From contig NC_080717.1 of the NCBI RefSeq assembly GCF_019097595.1, forward strand, positions 9,613,304 to 9,677,303: a stretch of 64,000 nucleotides of DNA. Direction: 5' to 3'. Origin of the DNA: Hemibagrus wyckioides. Its lineage: Eukaryota; Chordata; Actinopteri; Siluriformes; Bagridae. The notes beneath the pieces were generated by a model, which saw only the letters and a list, made by a program, of their open reading frames with translations, was not told the origin of the DNA and did no database searches. The number at the start of each line of letters is the position of its first letter. Position 1 is the stretch's first letter. A program made the translations under genes and the position numbers. This document shows, piece by piece, positions 1 to 10,700 of the stretch.

Positions 1-90
1 CAGACTTGTTTGTCTAGCACAGCCCACAGATGGTCTGTTGGATTGAGATCTGGGGAATTTGAAGGCCAAATCAACACCTTCTGGAGATGC
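1..90 (-). mobile_element. Tc1-like transposase C-terminal fragment
   Basis: Read on the minus strand this resembles the same transposase segment that lies at about 370-470 (Pro-rich catalytic region followed by the LWD/LD-Q-V region). It is short, degraded and separate from the next fragment. No complete inverted repeat is visible. From 91 to 200 I see only AT-rich sequence without a recognisable feature. Confidence 0.45.
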
Positions 91-206
91 TCTGACCAAG
101 TCATCTAACCATTACAATCTGGCCCATGTCAATTTGCTCAGATCCTTACACTTCCAATAATCTTAATTTATTCTGGTAGCTACTTCATTTATTCTGGCAA
201 CAATCA

Positions 207-500
207 GACATAACATTATGACCACCTGCCTAATATTGGGTTGATCCCCCTTTTGCTGCTAAAACAGCCCTGACCCAACGAGGCAGGGACTCCACTAGAT
301 CTCTGAAGGTGTGCTGTGGTATCTGGCCCTAAGATGTTAGCAGCAGATCCTTTAAGCCCTGTAAGTTGCAAGGTGGGACCTCCATTAATTGGACTTGTTT
401 GTCCAGCACATCCCACAGATGCTGGATTGGACTGAGATCTGAGGAATTTGGGGGCCAAGTCAACACCTCAAACTCATTATTGTGCTCATCAGTGCAAAGA
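207..500 (-). mobile_element. Tc1-like transposon, 3' end fragment with terminal repeat
   Basis: A terminal repeat typical of this family (acataacattatgaccacc) opens the fragment. The minus strand then encodes a transposase C terminus (FRDLVESLPR-like and GLFWQQKGDQ-like segments, heavily mutated). Relatives with the same end lie at 20402-20745, 28979-30140 and 33902-34290. The coding part has frameshifts and is dead. The large duplicated block begins inside this fragment at about 425. Confidence 0.75.
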
Positions 501-625
501 ACCCTAAAGTGGAAATAAAAATGTCCTTATACAGTTAAACCTGATCAATTATCTATAGCTGTTAATACATCCACCTGGTGTCATGCTATTACCTGCTTCA
601 TATTACTTGTAAAGGTGGGGGTGAA

Positions 626-746
626 AAAGCTTACAGCACCTGGTATTCCCAGGAGGTCTACCCTCCAACTTCTAACCAGGTCAAACCCTGCATAACTTCT
701 GAGATCAGACGAGATCAGGCGTTCTCAGGGTGGTGTGGCTGTAAGC
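626..746 (-). pseudogene. 5S rRNA-derived pseudogene (121 nt)
   Basis: This has the full 121-nt length and collinear identity with the canonical 5S gene at 47370-47490, including the 3' end (aaagcttacagcacctggta). Many changes are CpG to TpG or CpA (for example cgg to cag, ccg to ctg), as expected from decay of methylated CpGs. Both the internal control region and the upstream TATA-like box (TATAAAG changed to TACAAAG) are altered. It is probably not transcribed as functional 5S RNA. Confidence 0.85.
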
Positions 747-1250
747 GAGAGATGACCCGCACTACTGGCTCTTTGTAGTGTATGACGTAGACAACACCTT
801 TCTCTCACTTCCTAATTTGCTGTTGTACAGAGAGAACAACCTCTTCATCTAAACTAACATTTCTGTCTCACCTCCTGCAACACACACACAAACACATGGC
901 TCTTCACCTCTTGGGATTCCTACCACTTAATGTCATGTTACTCCGCTTAATTTCTCCAAATATTTAAACAGGCACGTTGTATCTCAGCTTCTTGCTTTAT
1001 TTTAATGCCACATATACGACTTCTTAATCACTTTAAATAACACATAAGATAAAGAAAGAGAAAGAAAGGTGACTGAGAACAGACTATTACAACTTCATCC
1101 ACAAATACTTTGCTTGCTTCAATTTTTTGCGTTAAAAACAATTCAGATCAACAATTTAAAAGCCGCTAAAACTACGAGAGCCGCATGCCTTTTTTTCTTT
1201 GCACTGCACACAAAGGCACAGAAAGCACACTATGTTGTTAATATTTGTCA
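747..1250 (-). repeat. Diverged 5S rDNA spacer
   Basis: This sequence is collinear with the spacer of the 5S units at 45.9-53.9 kb: the block around tttgctgttg and agagaacaacc, then caggcacgttg, agcttcttgctttatttt, ttcatccacaaatac and gttaaaaacaattcaga. It lacks the (CT)n run of the array units. Together with the preceding pseudogene it is one old, diverged 5S rDNA unit left outside the present array. Confidence 0.75.
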
Positions 1251-3390
1251 GGACATCATGGATGTCACAGCTCTGCTGACAGCAGTTTTCTCTAGTTTTC
1301 CCATCATCCTTAAAGAAACTACTTGTTAATGTTCCAAATGTTTTGGTACACTGTTACTATAAAATAAATGATTGGACCTCAGTTACTTTTTGGCTTTACT
1401 CATTTTTTGTTAGTTTAGCTTACTTAAAAACACTTTAAAAAGCTGCAGGTTAATTATCGGCAAAGTGATTCCCCGCGAAGTGAACTACACAGGGAGCAGG
1501 ATGTACACTTTAAAGTGCACTGCGACACGGGCCGAGAAATCGGCAATCCATTGCTCTTCCTGTAATAGCCCGGATGTTAAGACCTGAATTTTTTTCAACC
1601 TGAATTTTAATACCTGAATTTTTTCTGCCTGAATTTGTGAGGTTGAAAAACAATGAAGATTGTATTTTTTTTGTAAATGCTGTAAGGATTTTTTTCATTC
1701 AGATCAAATTGCAAATTGACAAGTTTTTATTCAGTTCATGTGATTCAATATGCTATTTTGCTTTCAGGAATTTTGGCACTATTATACTTCCATACCTCGT
1801 GAAAAAAAAAATGCATGTAAAAAAAAATAAAACACAAATCACAGAATTGAAAACACAATTTAAAAAATAAAACAAACAAAAAAAGAAGAAAAAAAGAAAC
1901 AGTAGGAATTAAAAACAGACATTTTTGCTTACTTTACACAGATGTTTGTTCTTTCTGCTACTTTTTGCTCGTCATTAAATTTTCTGTTTATTCACGCTTC
2001 ACTTTTCTGAGTTTTATGCAGATTAAGTGGCGGGATAAAAGTCTGCATTGGTCCACTGCTTCTCAACCTACTGCCCTTCTCTAGCCAATCAGTAAAGTGA
2101 CGTCACTGACTCTGCCGGTTAGTGTTTGAACCTGTCTTGAGTAAGTGAGAAGATGGGCGATTACACACAGCTACATGTAATCCATATCAATGTATACGTT
2201 AGTTAGATGCCTTAATTGCCCAAGGAATTAGTTGTAATATGTCTAAAATGGTCCTTAAATGTTCCAGTTGTTTTGCTTTCTTCCTAGAGGAGCAGAGTGT
2301 TGGGGTTGTGCTTACAAAGACTGAGTGGATGCTGTGGTCACAGTTTAGGACAGACATTGAACCAGACTCCCCACCCTGAATTTGTTTTAAACTGTGTGAG
2401 GCAAATTGTGGAATAAATCTGTTTTAATTACATTTATAGTATCACTCTACAATGCTTATGTCTAATAACCCTAAATCCTTCTGCAGCTTTTATGGTGGCA
2501 TGCAACTCCATAATGATGTTGATCTATCTCTAGCACACAGACAGAAATAAAGAGTCTAGAAATAATTTCTAATTTAAAGACTTATTTTCAGTTGACAGAT
2601 TTTTGACTCTGACAAGAAGCCATTGTTATAATATGAATAAACATCTCTCCCTCTCTCTGGCATTAATATACAACATTAACAGTCACTACTTTAATAAACT
2701 TCATTTTCTTTCTTTCTTTTTTTCAATATAGGCCAGAACTAGCAGTAACAGCCCTGGACACAGAATTATAAAAACTGCAGCAAGACACTACTGCAATGGG
2801 CAGAAACAGAAGTGCAGAGTCAAATACTTTAAAACCAAATCAAACAAATCAAACGTACATCTTTTATCAACAAGAACGCTACTGTAATGGCAGTCCTGAA
2901 CATTCTGACTAAAGCTTTTATCTTTCCTGGTTTCTGGATGCAGTATTTATTCTTCTTTTTCCACAGACAGTCTGCATCCTGAAACTATCAGGTAAAGAGC
3001 TATAAGTGTCATAAAAAGTAATACAGCAGACTTTCATATACTCATATAAAACTGCAAATCTAGCTATTATTAACGGTCATCTTGAAAATATTGCACGGGG
3101 AATCTATGCTTCAGTACAGCACCAGCATGCACTTGGCCATGTTCTGATCAGTGAATGTCCGTCTCTGATCCTGGTGCCCCTTGATCCTGTATCTGACTGA
3201 CCTGAGCCTGTGGACACGGTGATACAGGACTCTGATTAAGAGTCTGGGTTAATACAGTAACAATAACGCTATGCTAATGATGGTATAATGATACACTTGT
3301 CCAGTTTATTTAAATATTCTTTAGCATAACAAGAGGTAACAGGAGGTTTGACACGATACTACAATAGACACACACAAGAAGCTTTAAGCA
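1251..3390. other. No gene recognised
   Basis: The stretch is AT-rich with short polyA/polyT runs near 1800-1910. Apart from the promoter-like cluster at 2085-2105, no splice-bounded exon, RNA gene or repeat family is recognised. The same sequence lies in copy B at about 54850-57030. Confidence 0.5.
2085..2105. promoter_or_regulatory. CCAAT box plus CRE-like palindrome
   Basis: A CCAAT box (2085-2089) lies 8 bp before a perfect TGACGTCA palindrome (2098-2105). A second CCAAT on the minus strand (attgg, about 2047-2051) and a more GC-rich local composition are nearby. This looks like a core promoter, but no first exon is recognised on either side. In copy B the palindrome reads tggcgtca, so the CRE is broken there. 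Confidence 0.3.
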
Positions 3391-3396
3391 TATTAA

Positions 3397-3720
3397 TTGA
3401 CTCTATGCACGACTACTTCCGCATTTCGTCTCAGTTGCTCCACAACTTCCAGTGCTGTGCCAGAAGTGTTTTTTACCCATCGTTTCAATGAGAGCTACCA
3501 ACATGGCATTTTACACTCGCTGCATGCAAGAACTTCCACAGATATTACAGTGAACGATGTCCATCGAATTTTAAGATTAGCATTGGTCACTCCTTCAAGT
3601 AAAAAGGAGAAGGCCTTCAGATTGTATGTTTCCAGTTATATCGACCACTTTGAAGGTACATGTTCTCAAGCTAACGAGCTAATGTTAGCTAGTTTGGTTT
3701 GTGACACAGCATACTCTTAG
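3397..3720 (+). other. Unrecognised 107-codon ORF
   Basis: I do not recognise a family. The frame runs 107 codons and ends with TAG. In copy B (57041-57355) a similar frame of 104 codons survives but with two compensating frameshifts, giving different N-terminal residues. The middle of the ORF (HRFNESYQHGILHSLHAR region) is common to both. It could be a single exon, a transposon remnant or chance. Splice-like sites at its edges were not convincing. Confidence 0.2.
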
Positions 3721-3929
3721 TGTCAGTGTTTTGTTTACTTAACCTTTTTAAAATCTTCTGTTTTTAGTTTCACTAATGTTATGTTAATACGATCTGTATG
3801 ACACTTTAAAGCTATAAATGTCACATTTTTCTGTTTCTGAAAAGCATCAGGTGACCGGAGAGATCAGCGTGAGGGTGACTTGTGTCAGATCTATGAGGAA
3901 GACAGAGAAGCCACAATGTTGTAAAGTTA

Positions 3930-4135
3930 TTTATATTTATATGTTTACAGAAACACTGTATTAAAGTTATATATATTTAATAGTGTTTCAGTAACCATGT
4001 AAATATATATAACTTTAATAGTGTTTCTGTAAACATGTAAAGTCATTTATATTTACATGTTTACAGAAACGCTGTATCAAAGTTTTTTATATTTACATGT
4101 TTACAGAAATGCTGTATCAAAGCTATTTATTTACA
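3930..4135. repeat. AT-rich minisatellite with inverted copies
   Basis: A module of roughly 55-60 bp built on tttacatgtttacagaaa followed by a ctgtatcaaagtt-like segment occurs about four times. One copy is inverted (taatagtgtttctgtaaacatg), so the region can form a hairpin. The same array is present at about 57555-57770. Confidence 0.7.
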
Positions 4136-4169
4136 GACACATTATTAAAAATGGTTACAATTACTCAAC

Positions 4170-4715
4170 TGCGGTTGCGGGTCTGCGGTTGTGAGGCCGG
4201 TTGGATGTACTGCCAAATTCTCAGAAACGCCTTTGGAGACGGCTTATGGTAGAGAAATGAACATTCAATTCACGGGTGGTCAACAGCTCTGGTGGACATT
4301 CCTGCAGTCATCATGCCAATTGCACGCTCCCTCAAAACTTGCGACACCTGTGGCATTGTGCTGTGTGATAAAACTGCACATTTTAGAGTGGCCTTTTATT
4401 GTGTCCAGCCGAAGGCACACCTGTGCAATAATCATGCTGTCTAATCAGCACCTTGATATGCCACACCTGTGAGGTGGACGAATTATCTCGGCAAAGGAGA
4501 AGTGCTCACTAACACAGATTTAGACAGATTTGTGAACAATATTTGAGAGAAATAGGCCTTTTGTGTACATAGAAAAAGATACTTAGATCTTTGAGTTCAG
4601 CTCATGAAAAATGGGGGCAAAAATCTCCAGTATTCTTCTAGAATATAGAAAATAAATCCCTAAACAAAAAACACTGAATTAAAAGGTGTGTCCAAACTTT
4701 TGACTGGAAGTGTAT
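4170..4715 (-). mobile_element. Tc1-like transposon 5'-end fragment
   Basis: This matches, from memory of fish repeats, the 5' portion of a common Tc1-type element: N-terminal transposase codons on the minus strand near 4180-4270, then the conserved 5' UTR (cattttagagtggcctttta, gatatgccacacctgt). The outer edge carries a terminal-repeat-like tgtgtccaaacttttgactgg at about 4686-4706. Most of the transposase is missing. Copy B: about 57805-58335. Confidence 0.7.
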
Positions 4716-4719
4716 ATAC

Positions 4720-5496
4720 ATACATATACATTATATATATATATATCTATATACATATATACACATATGTGAATAATACAAAAAATTCTCAATTATCAGA
4801 AATATTGACAGAAATAATCCATCAACTCAATTATTTGAGTGGATTACATCACGAAGTCCAATTAAGCAGATTTTTTTTAAATCAAAAATTGCTAATTTTT
4901 TCCCCCTTTCTTAAACCTTCAAAAAATTAGCCACTTAATCAGGCGTTGTTTGACCACAAGAAACACCGGTCCCGTTGCCTTATGGGATAGTATTTCTGTC
5001 GTGCAGCATCACGGTGGCAGAGCAGTAGGTCATCCTCTACTGCTGTATTTCTCATCTACTGATTTAATAATACTGATCAAATCCACACTACACTGCTATA
5101 CAGGCTTTGGTCTACTTTATAGCAGGGGAGGAGAGATTTGCTTTCACATGAAATTTGAAAAGTCTTGTGAGAGTCTCATGTGTCATTTATACACGATTTC
5201 TCACTGAACCTCAACACCTTCAAGGAGATAAATAAATAAACAAAGAAGATAAAGTAAAGGGCATGCAAAGAGCTAAAAGCCACAACTGCTATCTATCTGA
5301 AAGCACTGTTAAACTAGCCACACATAGATTGTAGGGGTGCAGCTTTTACATACAAAAGGCTTTTAGGCCAAATAATTGAATCACATTGTTCAAGCAATCA
5401 CATTCTCAGCCATTCAAAAAACATGTAATTCATGTATTTATGCAATGAATCTGAGTAAGGCCCTTATTTATACATACATATATATATATATATATA
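4720..5496. other. No gene recognised
   Basis: Simple TA-rich repeats (4712-4770 and 5478-5496) flank AT-rich sequence. An 85-codon open frame at 4950-5207 has no recognisable motif and is preserved in copy B at 58570-58827. Open frames of this length are expected by chance. Confidence 0.4.
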
Positions 5497-6744
5497 CACT
5501 ATATTGCCAAAAGTATTCGCTCACCTGCCTTGACTCGCATATGAACTTAAGTGACATCCCATTCCTAATCCATAGGGTTCAACATGACGTCGGTCCACCC
5601 TTTGCAGCTATAACAGCTTCAACTCTTCTGGGAAGGCTGTCCACAAGGTTTAGGAGTGTGTTTATGGGAATTTTTGACCATTCTTCCAGAGGCGCATTTG
5701 TGAGGTCACACACTGATGTTGGACGAGAAGGCCTGGCTCTCAGTCTCCGCTCTAATTCATCCCAAAGGTGTTCTATCGGGTTGAGGTCAGGACTCTGTGC
5801 AGGCCAGTCAAGTTCATCCACACCAGACTCTGTCATCCATGTCTTTATGGACCTTGCTTTGGTCACTGGTGCACAGTCATGTTGGAAGAGGAAGGGGCCA
5901 GCTCCAAACTGTTCCCACAAAGTTGGGAGCATGGAATTGTCCAAAATGTCTTGGTATGCTGAAGCATTCAGAGTTCCTTTCACTGGAACTAAGGGGCCAA
6001 GCCCAGCTCCTGAAAAACAACCCCACACCATAATCCCCCCTCCACCAAACTTTACACTTGGCACAATGCAGTCAGACAAGTACCGTTCTCCTGGCAACCG
6101 CCAAACCCAGACTCGTCCATCAGATTGCCAGATGGAGAAGCGCGATTCGTCACTCCAGAGAACGCGTCTCCACTGCTCTAGAGTCCAGTGGCGGCGTGCT
6201 TTACACCACTGCATCCGACGCTTTGCATTGCACTTGGTGATGTATGGCTTGGATGCAGCTGCTCGGCCATGGAAACCCATTCCATGAAGCTCTCTGCGCA
6301 CTGTTCTTGAGCTAATCTGAAGGCCACATGAAGTTTGGAGGTCTGTAGCGATTGACTCTGCAGAAAGTTGGCGACCTCTTCGCACTATGCGCCTCAGCAT
6401 CCGCTGACCCTGCTCCGTCAGTTTACGTGGCCTACCACTTCGTGGCTGAGTTGCTGTCGTTCCCAAACACTTCCACGTTCTTATAATACAGCTGACAGTT
6501 GACTGTGGAATTTTTAGGAGCGAGGAAATTTCACGACTGGATTTGTTGCACAGGTGGCATCCTATCACAGTTCCACGCTGGAATTCACTGAGCTCCTGAG
6601 AGCGACCCATTCTTTCACAAATGTTTGTAAAAACAGTCTGCATGCCTAGGTGCTTGATTTTATACACCTGTGGCCATGGAAGTGATTGGAACACCTGATT
6701 CTGATTATTTGGATGGGTGAGCGAATACTTTTGGCAATATAGTG
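5497..6744 (-). mobile_element. Complete Tc1-like DNA transposon
   Basis: The 1248-bp element sits in a TA repeat, consistent with TA target use. Terminal inverted repeats begin cactatattgccaaaagtat at 5497 and end with its complement at 6744. The only gene is an uninterrupted transposase on the minus strand. A related element in copy B (59193-60440) has identical ends but a frameshifted gene. Confidence 0.95.
5579..6610 (-). CDS. Tc1-like transposase, intact
   Basis: This encodes 343 aa and would catalyse cut-and-paste transposition at TA sites. An N-terminal paired-like helix-turn-helix region ([18 protein letters not shown]...) is followed by a GRPRK-type AT-hook-like linker. A DDE domain follows, with WSDESRF (first Asp), FQHDCAP (second Asp) and [11 protein letters not shown] (Glu). 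I count 34 residues between the second Asp and the Glu, which is the Tc1 hallmark DD34E. I chose the ATG at 6610 because it matches the usual Tc1 start. The frame is open further upstream, so a start at about 6643 is possible. Length is normal and there are no internal stops. Thr replaces the usual His in CAPVTKARS, which may or may not matter. Activity is untested. Confidence 0.93.
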   Translation of the reverse strand: MGRSQELSEFQRGTVIGCHLCNKSSREISSLLKIPQSTVSCIIRTWKCLGTTATQPRSGRPRKLTEQGQRMLRRIVRRGRQLSAESIATDLQTSCGLQISSRTVRRELHGMGFHGRAAASKPYITKCNAKRRMQWCKARRHWTLEQWRRVLWSDESRFSIWQSDGRVWVWRLPGERYLSDCIVPSVKFGGGGIMVWGCFSGAGLGPLVPVKGTLNASAYQDILDNSMLPTLWEQFGAGPFLFQHDCAPVTKARSIKTWMTESGVDELDWPAQSPDLNPIEHLWDELERRLRARPSRPTSVCDLTNAPLEEWSKIPINTLLNLVDSLPRRVEAVIAAKGGPTSC

Positions 6745-6774
6745 TATATATATATATATATATATATAAATAAA

Positions 6775-6865
6775 GAGATAAATGTATAAATGTAAGTCGA
6801 TCTGGATAAGAGCATCTGCCAAATGCCATTAATAATGTAAATGTATAATGTAAATGTAAAATGCA
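6775..6865. repeat. V-SINE-type core and tail
   Basis: The segment taagtcgatctggataagag, then catctgccaaatgccat and reiterated gtaaatgta, matches the 3' conserved domain and tail common to fish SINEs of the V-SINE type. The 5' tRNA-like part is not present. Copy B: about 60478-60560. Confidence 0.5.
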
Positions 6866-7143
6866 ATCATTTGATAGAAGACATACAAAACCTCCTGTGT
6901 TCATTAGCAACTTCAATTTTTCACTATTACACAGATGGTCGAGTCCAGCAAGACACGAAGAACCCTCAAAATAGCTTTTAAAACAAACATTGTACTTGAA
7001 TTGCTTGGGAATACTTTTTTTTAAAACAGTGCTGAAATGTAAATATAGCTATGTTGCTATATGATGTCTCTCACATGCTAACTTGACCAGTCAGTTAACT
7101 GAAGACCCTTAAGCAATCCAACGTGCTGGCCATTGCCTAAATA

Positions 7144-7460
7144 TCAAGAAATAACATACCACATCTTATAGAGCATAGACAAGACAGTGCAAAAGACAAT
7201 AAATACAAGAAAGACAACACAAAAAGAACACAGGACACTTAGCGCCGAAAAAGAAAGAAAAGAACATGTGTAATGGAATGTAAGTGAAATAAAATAAGAT
7301 AAAATGAAATGATGTAAAAAAAATATTGTGCAGCAGCGGTTGAGGTAGTGCAAATAGAAATAAACATAAATACAACTATAGCAGCAGATGACAGGTGGAG
7401 GTAGTGCAATAAGTAATGAACAATATAAATTATGTGTGCGTGTGTGTGCGCATCCACACA
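7144..7460 (-). repeat. L2/Rex-type LINE 3' UTR remnant
   Basis: Phrases such as agacagtgcaaaagacaat, gcagcagatgacaggt and gtagtgcaa recur in the 3' UTRs of the LINE tails at 14195-14560 and 36320-36720. No coding part is left. It lies downstream of the NCAPD2 stop codon and may be part of its 3' UTR. (GT)n and (GA)n tracts follow at 7431-7550. Confidence 0.45.
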
Positions 7461-7794
7461 GTCAAGAGAGAGAGTGTGTGTATATGTGTGTGAGAGAGAC
7501 AGAGAGTTGTATACAGTTCAGTCCTGAGTGAGAGTGTGTGTGTGTGCTATTTTTATTAGTCATTATTCCAAATGATGTAATAATGATATAGTCTAGGACA
7601 GATATGTTACAAACTTGTTGTTTTAACCTGTTTAGAAACATTGTATAAAGAGATAAAATGTATAGTATTAGAAAAAAAAATAAGAAAAAGCATAAAAATA
7701 GTGCCTTCAGAATGGACAGAATAAACATACACATAGAAATATAAAAACAGGGGAAAGGGTAGCAGAGACCTGGGTGATGGAACCAAAAGAAAGG

Positions 7795-10700
7795 CTAGTG
7801 GTGTAGATGAGTGCGTCGGGTACGTGAGATGGGGGTGGTGACCTTTGGAGTCTCACTCTCTGCCATGACAGCATCTTAAAAAAAAGAAAAAAGAAAGAAG
7901 CACAATTATGAATTTAGCTGTATGTGTCACAGATCATACACCCAGTTTACACAATATAAAACATTATACAATTATCCCACAAACAGATATAGTGACAAAA
8001 AAATAAGTCAGAATATTTCATTTTGATATAGAAAGTCAGTTCTCCCTCTGTAGCAGCTCTCTCAGTAAGGTAATATCAGATGCATGCCACTGCTATGCTG
8101 AGGACACTCAACTCATTCTCTCCTTTGCTCTCTGCTGTTCATCCATGGAGATCCATACGTTAGGATTTTGTGATCTCCCTGGACAACTCTCAGATCACAA
8201 TCTGTACACCCACCCCTGGGGTAGACCCAGACAACTAAACAGCCTTCTCACCTCACATTCCTAAACTGAGTCACACCGGTTTCTCCCTAATATCAGGAGG
8301 ATTTGACCATTTCTACATTTCCATACAGGTAACTCAGGTGCTTGTTGCTATTCTGGTCCATTCTGGTATACAGGTTTTCTCAAATTATTAAAGACTGGAG
8401 CTTTGCACTGCCATCTCACCTTCTTCCTCCTCTTCTTCGTCACTGCTAAAGGTGATGACTGTTTTGGGGCGAGCATGGGAGGTTTTGGGGGTCACCAAGT
8501 CACTGTCATCCATCTGGGATTTCCCACGACCTGCAAGATGTTATTTTCAAGATGTTATGGTGACATGCAGAATGTGTCACATTAATTATTTGCCCTGGAT
8601 GCGCATTAAAGAATATAGATAAGAATATAAAGAATATACATATTTAAAAGAAGGGATAACCCCTGCCTTGTGTAGAATGTTAGTCAGGCATTCAGACGGT
8701 ACCAAGAGGTGCGAAAATAAGCTGCAGTTGATGTGTCTATAAATAAACCAGGCACACAGAAAGTGTGTGAGGGAAATCATTTTGAGAAACAGCAATGTGT
8801 CATCTTACCTCGTGTTGGTCTGCGAGCACTCTTGGGCACAGGAGTGTTTTTCTGCTTTTCCAGCTGCTGCTCTCGCTCTTCATTTTCCACATCTTCCAGA
8901 CCTTTTGTATGCACTGCTGTTAACTTCTTCTCAAACTCCTCTACCTGAGCCTGTGGCATTAGAGGACAGCAATAAGACATTCAATTAAATTGGAGCATAA
9001 ACAGTTTAGCAAACATTTATAATCAAAATGACACTTTACATATAGTTTGAAAGGTAAGGATAATTGTAAATAGAGTGCTATGAAAATGTATTTTAAAGGT
9101 TTTTCATTATTTTGTGGTTTCCATTTTGCATTTAAACCTTTGTTTTTTAATATATGGTTTTAACAAAATCTATTCATTTTAATGGAATCACCAACATCTT
9201 GCAATCACCTCAATAACAGCATCAGCTGAAGATTATATCAGAGGTATTCAAATGTGGGTGTGTGCAGGGGAGTACAGTTAAAGACGTTAAAGAATAAATA
9301 GAATTTACCATCAGACTTATTGATTTTGCCAAAGAGCTCTAAATTTTAACTCTAGAGTACACTGGAACTCAAAAATATCCACCCCCACCGACGCAAAAAC
9401 AAAATCGATCAATGTGTTCATCTTATCTTTCATTAAAAGCGTTTAGTTATTGTTAAACAAAATTAATTGGGGAAAACGAGTGTCAAATCTAACTTAAATA
9501 ATTTTAATGGTAATGATTTTTGGATAGTGCTTTAAAATGTGCAGCCTATATGCGTTGATCTCCTTATCTAGCCATGGGGTCACAGTCCAGTGACTTCTGT
9601 GCCGGTGCCAAGCCCGGATAAATAGAGAGGGTTGCATCAGGAAGGGCATCCTGCGTAAAACATTGCCAAATTTAACCATGCGAATCGTCAGGACTCTAAA
9701 TTTCATACCGGATCGATCGAGGCCCGGGTTAACAACGACCGCCATCGGCGCCGTTGACCTACAGGGCACTCGTGGAAATTGGGCTACTGTTGGTCAAAGA
9801 AGTAGAGGAGGAAGGAGAGTGTGCAGACAGAGAAAGAAGAGGAAAGGTAAGAGTGTAGGACTGAGAATAGGAACTCTGAATGTTGGTGCTGTGACAGGGA
9901 AAGGTAGAGAGCTGGCTGATATGATGGAGAGAAGGAAGGTGGATATACTGTGTGTACAGGAGACCAGGTGGAAGGGTAGCAAGGCTCATAGTATAGGAGC
10001 AGGATTCAAGCTGTTTTATTATGGTGTGGATAGTAAGAGAAATGGGGTAGGTGTGGTCCTGAAGGAGGAGTTTGTGAGGAATGTTCTGGAGGTGATGAGA
10101 GTGTCAGACAGGGTGATGAGTCTGAAGTTTGAGATTGAAGGGGTGATGTTGAATGTTGTTAGTGGTTATGCCCCACAGGTAGGTTGTGAGTTAGAGGAGA
10201 AAGAGAGATTCTGGAGTGAATTAGATGAGGTGATAGAGACTATTCCAACAGGTGAGAGAGTGGTGATAGGAGCAGATTTTAATGGACATGTTAGTGAGGG
10301 GAACACAGGTGATGAGGAGGTGATGGGCAAGTTTGGAGTTAAGGAAAGGAACCTTGAAGGACAGATGGTAGTGGACTTTGCTAGGAGGATGGACATGGCT
10401 GTGGTTAACACTTATTTTCAGAAGAGGGAGGAGCATAGAGTGACTTACAGGAGTGGAGGTAGGAGCACACAGGTAGACTACATCCTATGTAGAAGAGGCA
10501 ATCTGAAAGAGATTAGTGACTGTAAAGTGGTAGTGGGAGAGAGTGTAGCCAGACAGCATAGGATGGTGGTGTGTAGGATGACTTTGATGGTCTGTAAGCA
10601 GAGGTCAAAGATAGAGATGGAGAAGAAAACCAAGTGGTGGAAGCTGAAAAAGGAGGAATGTTGTGAGGAATTTAGACAGAAGTTGAGGCAGGCTCTGGGT

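Larger units (their letters stand above)
425..10372 (+). repeat. ~10-kb direct duplication, copy A
   Basis: This block recurs in the same orientation at 54033-64000, with the same order of features: 5S relic, small ORF, AT minisatellite, Tc1-like fragments, complete Tc1 element, NCAPD2 3' exons and start of the RTE element. Copy A keeps reading frames that copy B has lost: the Tc1 transposase, the 142-nt NCAPD2 exon and the RTE endonuclease. Differences are mostly 1-2 nt indels, plus a 20-nt insertion in B near 55885, a short deletion in B near 57850 and a longer AT run in B near 59095-59190. A real segmental duplication or an assembly artefact are both possible. Confidence 0.93.

Noticed and set aside
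5376..6287. 303-codon plus-strand open frame over the Tc1 element
   Set aside because: It is the antisense of the transposase, and its open length follows from the coding strand's codon bias.
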